64,000 bases of DNA from Lachnospira rogosae. GTDB taxonomy: Bacteria; Bacillota; Clostridia; Lachnospirales; Lachnospiraceae. A model generated the notes under the pieces. The model made no database searches, was not told the DNA's origin, and worked only from the letters and a program-made list of their open reading frames with translations. Where the stretch lies: positions 124,001 to 188,000 of the forward strand of contig NZ_JBBMER010000006.1 in NCBI RefSeq assembly GCF_040096455.1, given 5' to 3'. This document shows positions 45,315-53,031 of the stretch, in pieces. A program made the position numbers and the translations under genes. Every line of letters begins with the position of its first letter. Positions within the stretch are counted from its first letter, which is position 1.

Positions 45315-46542
45315 TATTAAGAAAATATCCGGCAGGGTATTGTCTTATATAGTAAGCAGGGAGAGTATCATAACTCTTATAACATGTGTTGCAGTAAGCA
45401 TCATCATAGGTGCCTGTATGGTTTATTCAAGAAAAGATGAAGATAAGAGCATCAAGGTAGGGATAATATATGTAGGTGATGCAAGTACTGCATATACAGA
45501 CAATTTCATAGAGGCACTTGCTGACATTAAGGAAGAGTATGGCGATAAGGTAGAAGTTATGCATATGTATAATGTTGCCGAGGGAACAGAAAGAGAATAT
45601 CTTGAAAGACTTGTAAATGCAGGCTGTAATCTGATATTTTCTACAAGCTATAACTATGGTGAAACAACTAAGGAGCTGGCTGGCAGGTATCCAGATGTGC
45701 AGTTTTGCATGGCAACCGGCTCTAACGCTAACGAGGAGCCATACTATGCTAATTATCATACATTTATGGGTGCTATATATGAAGGAAGATATGTAGCAGG
45801 AGTTGCGGCAGGCATAAAACTGAAGGAGCTTATATCAGAAGGGATAATAACAGAAAATGAGGCTAAGATAGGATATGTTGCAGCGTATCCTAATGCGGAG
45901 GTTATATCAGGATATACAGCTTTTTTGCTTGGAGCAAGATCAGTTGTGGGGAATACTACCATGACGGTAAAGTACACATATAAGTGGAATGATTATCGTA
46001 CTGAAAAGAAGTATGCAAGAGAACTCATAAATGAGAAGTGTGTTATTATATCACAGCATTCAGATACAGCAGGACCAGCGACTGCCTGTGAGGAAACATC
46101 CTCAGATGTACCTGTTTTTAATGTGAGCTATAACCAGAGTATGTTTGATGTAGCACCAACTACATATCTTACGGGGTGTAAGATTAACTGGAAGCCATAT
46201 ATGAAGGCTGCCGTTGATGCAGTTCTTAATGGAAAGGTGGTAGAAAAGAACATCAGAGGTAATATACATGGTAATGATGTGGGAGCCGGCTTTGATGAAG
46301 GCTGGGTTTCAATGCTTGAGTTTAATGATATTGTTGTGGCAGATGGCACTAAGGAAATGGTAGCAGATGTTATCGAGCAGTTTAAGAAGGATAGGCTTAC
46401 TGTGTTTAAAGGTGACTACATAGGCGTAAATACTGACAATCCAAATGATATCATAGACCTTAGTGAAGGCTTTGTGGAAAATAAAGACAGCTCAGCACCA
46501 TCGTTTAACTATATATTAAAGGACATTATTACGATAGAGTAA
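45301..46542 (+). CDS. BMP-family (PnrA-like) solute-binding lipoprotein
   Basis: The 413-residue product has the fold of basic membrane protein/PnrA binding proteins: IKVGIIYVGDASTAYTDNFI, CNLIFSTSYNYGETTKELA, ADIYDD-like spacing, and a GVNTDN end motif. An N-terminal hydrophobic segment ends in IIIGAC, a plausible lipobox (Cys near residue 39). BMP proteins usually bind nucleosides and serve ABC importers, but no permease follows. It overlaps the sensor gene by 14 bp, so it may present a ligand to that sensor instead. The 23 bases at its 3' end recur about 60 bp downstream. Confidence 0.85.
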   Translation: MKISNIKKISGRVLSYIVSRESIITLITCVAVSIIIGACMVYSRKDEDKSIKVGIIYVGDASTAYTDNFIEALADIKEEYGDKVEVMHMYNVAEGTEREYLERLVNAGCNLIFSTSYNYGETTKELAGRYPDVQFCMATGSNANEEPYYANYHTFMGAIYEGRYVAGVAAGIKLKELISEGIITENEAKIGYVAAYPNAEVISGYTAFLLGARSVVGNTTMTVKYTYKWNDYRTEKKYARELINEKCVIISQHSDTAGPATACEETSSDVPVFNVSYNQSMFDVAPTTYLTGCKINWKPYMKAAVDAVLNGKVVEKNIRGNIHGNDVGAGFDEGWVSMLEFNDIVVADGTKEMVADVIEQFKKDRLTVFKGDYIGVNTDNPNDIIDLSEGFVENKDSSAPSFNYILKDIITIE

Positions 46543-46606
46543 AAATACATTATTACGCATTATTACAATAGTACATTATTACGACATTATTACAATAGAG
46601 TAAAAA
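46523..46606 (+). repeat. direct repeat of the gene end (23 bp) with ATTATTAC units between
   Basis: 46523-46545 (overlapping the last codons and stop of the BMP gene) recurs at 46584-46606 with one mismatch. Three more ATTATTAC units lie between. It looks like a slippage duplication. Confidence 0.7.
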
Positions 46607-46609
46607 CAC

Positions 46610-46639
46610 TTGACTGTACAGCTTTTTATATGATAGAAT
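46610..46639 (+). promoter_or_regulatory. promoter of the DUF2798 gene
   Basis: TTGACT at 46610-46615 and TAGAAT at 46634-46639 are spaced by 18 bp, and the -10 is preceded by TGA (extended -10). The predicted start near 46646 leaves a 91-base leader. Confidence 0.6.
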
Positions 46640-46645
46640 ATGCAG

Positions 46646-46736
46646 GCTTTAAATGGTTTTATTGGAAACGAAACATCCTCCTGGATGATAACGAACAACA
46701 CATTGAGTTAAGTTATCATTAAGGAGGATTTTTTTT
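46646..46736 (+). promoter_or_regulatory. structured leader that pairs the ribosome binding site (possible riboswitch or attenuator)
   Basis: Positions 46675-46692 pair with 46712-46729 in an 18-bp stem broken only by a 2-base mismatch. The 3' arm holds AAGGAGG, the ribosome binding site, and the 5' arm holds its complement CCTCCT. Eight T residues follow and run straight into the ATG at 46737. The hairpin could thus block translation or act as a terminator just before the gene. No known riboswitch class is recognised. Confidence 0.7.
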
Positions 46737-47216
46737 ATGCCCAAAAACAAATTTCAGGACGTAGTATTCACAATTATTATGGCAGCTATTATGGTGTACG
46801 GGATGGTTGTTTATAATATAGCTCTTAACACAGGAATAGTTGATGGAACAACTTTTATTGCAGCATTACACGAGTTACCAATAATGGTGCCAGTTGCTTT
46901 CATTCTTGAGTTCTTTATAGTTGGAAGGCTGGCAAGGCTGCTGTCATTTACTGTTATGAAGCCAACAGACAGACCACAGTTTATCACATATGCAATATCT
47001 ATATGTATATGCTGTATCATGTGTCCTGTTATGAGTCTTGTTGCAACAATACTTTTTAAGGAACCATCTTTTGGTATGTGGGTTAAGACATGGGCTATGA
47101 ATTTCCCTATGGCAATACTTTATCAGATGTTTTACTGTGGACCATTTGTACGTCTTATCTTCAGAGCAATATTTGAAAGAAAAGACAGCAGGCAGAAAGA
47201 AGCCATAGAAGCATAA
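46737..47216 (+). CDS. DUF2798 family membrane protein
   Basis: The 159-residue protein has four membrane spans in two similar halves (about 9-31 and 40-62; 86-108 and 120-142), the two-repeat layout of DUF2798 proteins. Function is unknown; some relatives are co-regulated with transporters under MarR-type control. It is convergent with the tauE gene and under a structured leader. Confidence 0.85.
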   Translation: MPKNKFQDVVFTIIMAAIMVYGMVVYNIALNTGIVDGTTFIAALHELPIMVPVAFILEFFIVGRLARLLSFTVMKPTDRPQFITYAISICICCIMCPVMSLVATILFKEPSFGMWVKTWAMNFPMAILYQMFYCGPFVRLIFRAIFERKDSRQKEAIEA

Positions 47217-47265
47217 TTCCTGCTGCGTTAGTACAGCATTTATTGTGATATTTAATCTTGTGATA

Positions 47266-48045
47266 TTATCCAAGGTATGAGAAAAGCATAACCACTATGC
47301 CTAGTATAACAAGTATGACTCCTGTTGCACGGTTAAGTGTTTCAGGAGTAGCTTTGTTTGCAAAGATAGCTGCTATTCTTGCCCATATAAGTGTAAATAC
47401 GATACATAATAGCCACACAGTTATATCAGGTATTCCACCAATCGCAAAGTGTGATACAGCGCCTGTGAGTGCTGTAAAAGTCATAATAAATACACTTGTT
47501 CCGACAGCAGTTTTCAGCTCATATCCAAGAACAGAGGTAAGTATAAGCAGCATCATCATACCACCGCCGGCACCGATGAAGCCACATATAAAGCCGATTA
47601 ATACGCCGCATACAACTGATTGTATGGCACGTTTCTTAGCAGACACACCCTCCATGGCTTCCTTTGTAGTCATAACAGGTCTTATGATGAATTTAATTCC
47701 AAGAAGAAATGTCATAAATACAGAGAAGCTGCCCATTGTAGCTGATGGAACAAGGCTTGATACATAGCTTCCTACAACAGTGAATATAAGAACACTGACC
47801 ATCATAATAAGTCCGTTTTTAATGTCTAGATTCTTGTTTTTTCCATATGTATATGCTGATATGGCACTGGCAAGCACATCAGAAGAAAGTGCAATGCCGA
47901 CAGCCATATAAGGATCCATTCCTAAAAATGTAATGAGCATAGGGCTGATTACAGCAGCGGCACTCATACCGGCAAATCCAGTACCAAGACCGGCACCCAT
48001 ACCTGCAAAAAAAGTTACAATAATAGTTAAAAATAATGATGACAT
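47266..48045 (-). CDS. TauE/SafE family anion exporter
   Basis: The 259-residue protein has eight spans in two inverted halves, with the family motifs GAGLGTGFAGMSAA near the start and GFICGFIGAGGGMMML in the second half. Members move sulfite, sulfonates or related organic anions. It is the second gene of a MarR-tauE transcript. Its ribosome binding site AAGGAGGT is part of the 55-bp tandem repeat just upstream. Confidence 0.9.
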   Translation of the reverse strand: MSSLFLTIIVTFFAGMGAGLGTGFAGMSAAAVISPMLITFLGMDPYMAVGIALSSDVLASAISAYTYGKNKNLDIKNGLIMMVSVLIFTVVGSYVSSLVPSATMGSFSVFMTFLLGIKFIIRPVMTTKEAMEGVSAKKRAIQSVVCGVLIGFICGFIGAGGGMMMLLILTSVLGYELKTAVGTSVFIMTFTALTGAVSHFAIGGIPDITVWLLCIVFTLIWARIAAIFANKATPETLNRATGVILVILGIVVMLFSYLG

Positions 48046-48054
48046 AATTTATAT

Positions 48055-48164
48055 ACCTCCTTGTTTTGCGAAGCAAAATGCGACTGCCCATGCAGGGGCA
48101 GAGGTATTTACCTCCTTGTTTTGCAAAGCAAAATGCGACTGCTCATGCAGGAGCAGAGGTATTT
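48055..48164 (-). repeat. two tandem 55-bp units with hairpins, carrying the tauE ribosome binding site
   Basis: Units lie at 48055-48109 and 48110-48164. On the plus strand each has hairpins TTTTGC-GAA-GCAAAA (AAA loop in unit 2), CTGCCC/GGGCAG (CTGCTC/GAGCAG in unit 2) and GAGGT-ATTT-ACCTC. The C-to-T and G-to-A changes in the second hairpin are paired and keep the stem. Read in the direction of tauE, each unit ends in AAGGAGGT, and the copy nearest tauE is its ribosome binding site; the other copy can pair with ACCTCT of the neighbouring unit. Confidence 0.85.
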
Positions 48165-48222
48165 ACCTCTTTTCTGTGCACAATTCTAATAAAAATAGTT
48201 TGGTGTCAGGTGCACACCGACC

Positions 48223-48654
48223 CTAGTTGTCTTCAAGTATCTTATCAAGATTAGCTTCTATCTGTTTCATACCCGAAAAAAAAGCCTCTTTAGTGGCAGT
48301 GTCCATATTATCAAAAAGATGTTCAAGAAAATCTTTCTGTAAAACCTGACCTTCTTTAATTATTTCCTCTGCCGCAGGTGTGCATATGAGCTGTGTTTTC
48401 CTTCTGTCACCTTTGGTTTCTTTTCGTATGATATAACCATCACACACAAGCCTGTCAACATTGACAGAAACAAGATTAGCTTTGATTTTTCTTACCTCCA
48501 CAATATCTCTTGCAGTTGTATATTCTGGATTATTTGCAAGAAACATAAGAATATCGAAAGCTGTCTGTGGAAGATTAAACTTATGTAAAAGCGGTTTGCA
48601 TACTGAGTTATATGCAAGATTGATTTTTTGTGCGAATTCAATTCCTGAGTTCAT
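48223..48654 (-). CDS. MarR-family transcriptional regulator
   Basis: The 143-residue protein has the MarR winged helix: an N-terminal dimerisation helix, LPQTAFDILMFLANNPEYTTARDIVEV (helix-turn-helix about 35-62), then the wing (IIRKETKGDRRKTQLICT) and a C-terminal helix pair. AAGGAGG precedes the ATG. It is followed by tauE on the same strand and probably controls it, perhaps in answer to an anionic substrate. Confidence 0.93.
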   Translation of the reverse strand: MNSGIEFAQKINLAYNSVCKPLLHKFNLPQTAFDILMFLANNPEYTTARDIVEVRKIKANLVSVNVDRLVCDGYIIRKETKGDRRKTQLICTPAAEEIIKEGQVLQKDFLEHLFDNMDTATKEAFFSGMKQIEANLDKILEDN

Positions 48655-48967
48655 AAGAGAGTCAGCCTCCTTGTAGTGAAATATAAATTACAAAAATGAA
48701 TAATTCAAATTTGAAGTATTATAACACGTTTATATTGATAAGTAAAGAGCGTAAATGCAGTTTTAGATTTGTACAGTTTTGCTTTATTTATTAGCTTTTT
48801 TATGTTTTTTATCTTCAATATAGTGCATTTCGTAATGACGGGTGCTATACTTACTTACAACAAAAATATGCGCACACCTGACACAGATTCGATATGCGTA
48901 AAAACACGCAGAAATGGAGATTAGTGTGAAAAATAGGATTTTTCACACGCAAGAATGGGAGATTATT
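48655..48967. other. divergent region and leader of the dehydrogenase gene
   Basis: The left half is AT-rich with no clear motif besides the MarR ribosome binding site. The right 75 bp form the two-hairpin leader listed next. Confidence 0.4.
48895..48967 (+). promoter_or_regulatory. double hairpin leader of the D-lactate dehydrogenase-like gene
   Basis: Hairpin B-type: TGCGT (48895-48899) with ACGCA (48906-48910), followed by GAAATGGAGATTAGTGTG. Hairpin A-type: perfect 10-bp arms GTGTGAAAAA (48924-48933) and TTTTTCACAC (48939-48948), followed by GCAAGAATGGGAGATTATTATG split across the start. Each hairpin thus has its own ribosome binding site-like GGAG and start-like codon; the GTG at 48926 is in frame with the gene. 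Confidence 0.75.
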
Positions 48968-49948
48968 ATGAAAATATTTTTTTATGCCCTTAGGGAATAT
49001 GATGAGAAGAAATATGTTGAGAAATTCGCAGAGCAGTATTCATTTGAGTATGGTTTTACATCAGATTATCCTTCAATGGATAATGTAGAACTGGCTGAAG
49101 GCTATGATGCAATATCAATAATAACCAATCCCATGTACCCGGAAATACTTAATGCATTTCATAAGAAGGGAGTTAAGTACATATCAACAAGAAGCATAGG
49201 TTATGAGCATATTGATATTAAGTATGCACATTCAATAGGTATGAGAGCAGCCCACGTAGTGTATTCACCAAATAGTGTTGCGAATTATGCGATTATGCTT
49301 ATGCTTATGGCCTGTCGCAATATGCCTTGGATAATGAAAAAAGCGGATTGTCAGGACTACTCATTAAAGGGAAAAGTCGGAAAAGAATTATCAACATCAA
49401 CAGTTGGAATAATAGGAACGGGTAATATAGGTAAGACGGTGGTTAAGCATTTATCTGGCTTTGGATGCCGTATATTAGCATATTCATGTTATGAGGATGA
49501 AGAAGTGAAAAAGTATGCAGAGTATGTAAGCTTTGATGAACTTCTTACGAATTCAGATATTATAACATTACACGTTCCTGGAAATGCTGAAAATACACAT
49601 CTTATTGATGAGGCAGCATTTAAGAAAATGAAGGATGGAGTAATAATAGTCAATACAGCCAGAGGCCTTATAGTGGATACACAGGCACTTATAGCTGCAT
49701 TAAAGAGTGGAAAGGTAGGATTTGCCGCACTTGATACTTTTGAGGGAGAGGCAGGCTTATACTATCTTAATAAGGAAACTGAAAAGCTTGATAATGACAA
49801 TATGGCAGTTTTAAAGAGCTTTCCTAATGTAATACTCTCACCTCATATGGCATTCTATACAGAGCAGGCGGTGTCCGATATGGTTGAGAATTCAATAAAG
49901 GGAATACTAGGTTTGGAAAATGGTGACAATAGTCTGGAGGTTATGTAG
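48968..49948 (+). CDS. D-isomer specific 2-hydroxyacid dehydrogenase (D-lactate dehydrogenase-like)
   Basis: Reduces a 2-keto acid such as pyruvate with NADH. The 326 residues have the dinucleotide motif GIIGTGNIGKTVVKHL (about 149-164) and the catalytic set Arg (NTARGLIVD), Glu (EGEAGLYYLN) and His (LSPHMAFYTE). The pattern YINTRSIGYEHID and the C-terminal half are close to VanH/LdhA enzymes. GGGAG before ATG 48968 sets the main start; an in-frame GTG at 48926, also preceded by GGAG, would add 14 residues. Confidence 0.92.
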   Translation: MKIFFYALREYDEKKYVEKFAEQYSFEYGFTSDYPSMDNVELAEGYDAISIITNPMYPEILNAFHKKGVKYISTRSIGYEHIDIKYAHSIGMRAAHVVYSPNSVANYAIMLMLMACRNMPWIMKKADCQDYSLKGKVGKELSTSTVGIIGTGNIGKTVVKHLSGFGCRILAYSCYEDEEVKKYAEYVSFDELLTNSDIITLHVPGNAENTHLIDEAAFKKMKDGVIIVNTARGLIVDTQALIAALKSGKVGFAALDTFEGEAGLYYLNKETEKLDNDNMAVLKSFPNVILSPHMAFYTEQAVSDMVENSIKGILGLENGDNSLEVM

Positions 49949-50053
49949 TTTTAACAGCCGGATGTGATAAGGGTAAAAATGAATTCCTGAAATTTTGTTT
50001 TTGGCATAGTAAGCCCTCCTTATAAAAATAATAAAAAGTTTCATATAAACACA

Positions 50054-50100
50054 AAAATGTCGCCTATCCGTCTGACAATGGATAAGCGACATTTTATGTC
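50054..50100 (+). terminator. terminator after the dehydrogenase gene
   Basis: AAAATGTCGC and TATCC (50054-50069, split by one unpaired C) pair with GGATA and GCGACATTTT (50080-50095). T-rich sequence follows. Confidence 0.8.
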
Positions 50101-50227
50101 ATATTTATTTTATCAAGTATTGGGAATTTGACTTGCTATTTTGTGTTGGTGTATGTAGTAAAATAGTGTATAATTATTAACAAGATATGAATGTGAAATG
50201 CAATTATGTTATTAGGAGGAAAATGAT

Positions 50228-51217
50228 ATGAAGTGGGGAATTCTGGCTACAGGTAATATTGCAAAAAAATTTGCATCAACTATAAATCAGATGAGTAATG
50301 AAAATGAACAGCTTGCAGCAGTAGGCTCACGGAACATGGATAGTGCAAAAGCTTTTGCCAGGGAGTATGATATTCCACGATATTATGATTCTTATGAAGC
50401 ATTAGTAAATGATCCGGATGTTGAGGCTGTTTATGTAGCAACACCGAATAGCTTGCATTATGAGAATTGCAGACTTTGTCTTGAGCATGGTAAGCATGTA
50501 CTTTGTGAAAAGCCATTTACAATAAATGAGAAACAGGCACAGGAGCTGTACAGGTTGGCAAAGGATAAGCATCTTTTTATTATGGAGGGATTATGGATAT
50601 GGTTTCTGCCATTGTATAATCGTCTGCGTAATATCCTGCTTCAGGGAACAATAGGAGAAATTAAACATATTTCCTGTCAGTATGGATTTGTTGCAACGGG
50701 TGCCAGAAAAGAGCGTAAATTTAACTCTGCACTTGGTGGAGGTGCTCTGTTGGATATAGGAATTTACAATCTGGGATTTTTGCGTATTGTTACAGGGTGT
50801 GATCCGCAGAATGTAGAAACCACAAAAGTACATATTAATGAGAATGGAACAGATGATTACAGTTGTCTCAAACTGACATATAATGATGGATGTATTGCAG
50901 AATCAGTCCAGACAATAGGACAGGAATTGAAACGTAATGCCAGAATTGAGGGAACAAAGGGAAGTATATATTTGCCGGATTTCCAACATGCAAAGACCTT
51001 GATACTTGAGGTGGAGGGTAAAGAACCGGAAACAATCGAGTGCCCGGTTGATATAAATGGATTTGAATATGAGATTCGTGAAGCAGGCAGATGCATAGCA
51101 TCAGGAAATAGTGCCAGTGCTATTTATACACCGGAAGATAGTATTGCACTTACAAGGCTGATGTATGATATCCGTATGAGCTGGAATATGATATTTGATG
51201 GTGAGATACAGGCATAA
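50228..51217 (+). CDS. Gfo/Idh/MocA family oxidoreductase
   Basis: An NAD(P)-dependent sugar or inositol-type dehydrogenase of 329 residues. The N-terminal Rossmann motif is GILATGNIAKKFAST; the central VATPNSLHYENCRLCLEHGKHVLCEKP carries the catalytic-type EKP lysine; the C-terminal alpha/beta domain has ALLDIGIYNLGFLR. AGGAGG precedes the ATG. The substrate cannot be told from sequence; dihydrodiol-dehydrogenase-like members share this pattern. Confidence 0.92.
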   Translation: MKWGILATGNIAKKFASTINQMSNENEQLAAVGSRNMDSAKAFAREYDIPRYYDSYEALVNDPDVEAVYVATPNSLHYENCRLCLEHGKHVLCEKPFTINEKQAQELYRLAKDKHLFIMEGLWIWFLPLYNRLRNILLQGTIGEIKHISCQYGFVATGARKERKFNSALGGGALLDIGIYNLGFLRIVTGCDPQNVETTKVHINENGTDDYSCLKLTYNDGCIAESVQTIGQELKRNARIEGTKGSIYLPDFQHAKTLILEVEGKEPETIECPVDINGFEYEIREAGRCIASGNSASAIYTPEDSIALTRLMYDIRMSWNMIFDGEIQA

Positions 51218-51222
51218 AAACC

Positions 51223-52158
51223 ATGGCAATTGCTAAAATGGGAAAACTTGTTGAAGTTGATATAAGAAAGCTCTGGGAGCATGAGCAGTATGATTTTTCT
51301 AAATGGCTTTCAGATAAAGAAAATCTGGAACTACTTAATGATGCCATTGGGCTTTCATTAACAGAGGTTGAGACAGAAGTATATGTCGGTGCTTACAGAT
51401 GTGACTTGGTGGGAAAAGATGAGGTTACTGGTGAAAAGGTTATTATTGAAAACCAGCTGGAAGCTTCAAACCATGACCATTTGGGGAAAATTATTACATA
51501 TGCGTCAGGACTTGATGCCAATGTAATTGTATGGATTGTAAAGGAAGCGAGAGAAGAACACAGAAGTGCTGTAGAATGGCTTAATAATAATACATCTACA
51601 AATATTAACTTCTTTCTTATTGAGGTTCATGCATACAAAATTGGCGATTCTAATCCGGCTCCTATGTTTGAGGTAGTCGAAAAGCCTAACGGCTTTATTA
51701 AAAATGCCAAAAATCAGTCGGGTTCTTCGGATCTTAATAAATCGCAGTCTGAAAGACTTGAATTCTGGACGCAGTTTAATGATGTTATAGTGGAGCGGGG
51801 AAAGCCATTTAAGATTAGAAAGGCTTCTACGGATCACTGGTATGATATTGCCATTGGAACTAGTGTTGGACATGTTGCTCTTAATCTGGTAAATAAAGAA
51901 GGCTGTGTTGTTGTTGAATTGTACATAAATGATGATAAGGAATTATATGATTCTCTGGAATCGCAAAAGGAAGAAATAGAAGCAAAGCTTAATCTTCCAT
52001 TGGAGTGGCGCAGACTGGATGATAAGAAGGCTTCAAGAATAATGCATAAGATTTATGGACTTAATTTTGATGATCATTCAAATTATGGTGAATTAATGAA
52101 TGAGATGATAGACAAGGCGGTTAAGTTTATAAGTGTATTTAAAAAATATATGAAATAA
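51223..52158 (+). CDS. DUF4268 protein with PD-(D/E)XK-type nuclease-like N-terminus
   Basis: Residues about 25-115 look like a PD-(D/E)XK domain: the EVETEVYVGAYRCDLVG strand pair with Asp, then VIIENQLEASNHDHLGKIITY, where E-N-Q gives the EXQ variant of the catalytic motif. The C-terminal part (about 195-311, ERLEFWTQFNDVIVE onward to the Trp/Asp-rich strands) matches DUF4268. Such proteins are widespread in accessory DNA and are suspected in defence or DNA processing; none is well characterised. It starts 5 bp after the preceding stop with no clear ribosome binding site, so it may be coupled. ATG 51238 is an alternative start. Confidence 0.8.
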   Translation: MAIAKMGKLVEVDIRKLWEHEQYDFSKWLSDKENLELLNDAIGLSLTEVETEVYVGAYRCDLVGKDEVTGEKVIIENQLEASNHDHLGKIITYASGLDANVIVWIVKEAREEHRSAVEWLNNNTSTNINFFLIEVHAYKIGDSNPAPMFEVVEKPNGFIKNAKNQSGSSDLNKSQSERLEFWTQFNDVIVERGKPFKIRKASTDHWYDIAIGTSVGHVALNLVNKEGCVVVELYINDDKELYDSLESQKEEIEAKLNLPLEWRRLDDKKASRIMHKIYGLNFDDHSNYGELMNEMIDKAVKFISVFKKYMK

Positions 52159-52173
52159 AAAAGAAAATGAGTG

Positions 52174-52216
52174 TCAGCCGTTTGGATTTGAAAAGGATCA
52201 AATGGCTGATTTTTTA
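52174..52216 (+). terminator. Rho-independent terminator after the DUF4268 gene
   Basis: A 12-bp stem (52174-52185 with 52198-52209, including two G-U pairs), a 12-base loop and a T tract. Confidence 0.85.
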
Positions 52217-52264
52217 TGTCAGGAGGTTTCTATTTGAATTACTGTTATTATTTTTTATGTTAAT

Positions 52265-52320
52265 ATGAAAATAGGAAGAGCAGAACTTGAAATGACATTA
52301 ATTGACAAATTACGACAAAA
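52265..52320 (+). pseudogene. remnant of an alpha-CTD-like domain (second copy)
   Basis: Translation from the ATG at 52266 gives KIGRAELEMTLIDKL, which lines up with KKGRAELEALLLDKYG at 52951-53001. It seems to be the degraded 3' end of a gene related to the one that follows, left by a duplication or deletion. Confidence 0.45.
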
Positions 52321-52404
52321 AAGAAAAAAATATTTGTTTATGTGGTATAATATTTCAGAAGCAATAATGTATAAACTAAACGGATAGGAAACGGGGGCTA
52401 TTTT

Positions 52405-53031
52405 TTGAGAATACTGTTTTGTAACATTGCATGGATGGATTATTATAAGGGAATTGTTCCGGGAAAAGATGAGCCAAAAAACGGAGGTTCATATGTAAAG
52501 GATACGAAAGATGCACATGAAAAGTATAATTTTAAGCCGGAACTCTTAAAACTAAAGGGATTCCCGGAAGGTGAGTATTGTCTTGGATTTGTGGAGACGA
52601 AAAGTACAAGTGCAGGAAAAAGGAACCAGCTAAATATTGAAAAGATAGAGAGCTGCAGTGATCTTAAAAATGATACAGAAGTTGATGATGTGCGGGTTGT
52701 GTACTGCGCATTATATCCGGACTCTTTTGATGAGGAAATAATTAATGCAAAGAAGAATATAATTATTAAAATTCAGGAAGCATTTTTAACTAGCGGGATA
52801 TCTGATGAATTATTTAAGGTGAAAGATGTACCCTTACATGAGATAGGATTTAGTGTCAGAGTCGAGAATGCACTCAGGCGTTCCGGAATAAATTCGTTAA
52901 AATAATTGGTTCTCTGTTCCAGATGTGATTTATTGAGGGTAAGAAATTTAGGGAAAAAAGGAAGGGCAGAGCTTGAAGCACTTCTTTTGGATAAGTATGG
53001 GGTTACTTTAAGAGAAGGATTAAAAATTTAG
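52405..53031 (+). pseudogene. gene interrupted by an in-frame TAA; helix-hairpin-helix C-terminus like RNA polymerase alpha CTD
   Basis: From the TTG at 52405 (GGGGG upstream) the frame runs 166 codons to TAA 52903-52905, then continues open for 41 codons to TAG 53029-53031. The part before the stop ends in FSVRVENALRRSGINSLK and the part after has LLRVRNLGKKGRAELEALL; together they make the full helix-hairpin-helix fold seen in the alpha-subunit C-terminal domain (SVRAxNxLxxAGI, RNLGKKS). The stop thus splits one domain. The N-terminal 150 residues (FCNIAWMDYYKG, NGGSYV) belong to a family I cannot name. A nonsense mutation is the simplest reading. Confidence 0.75.
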
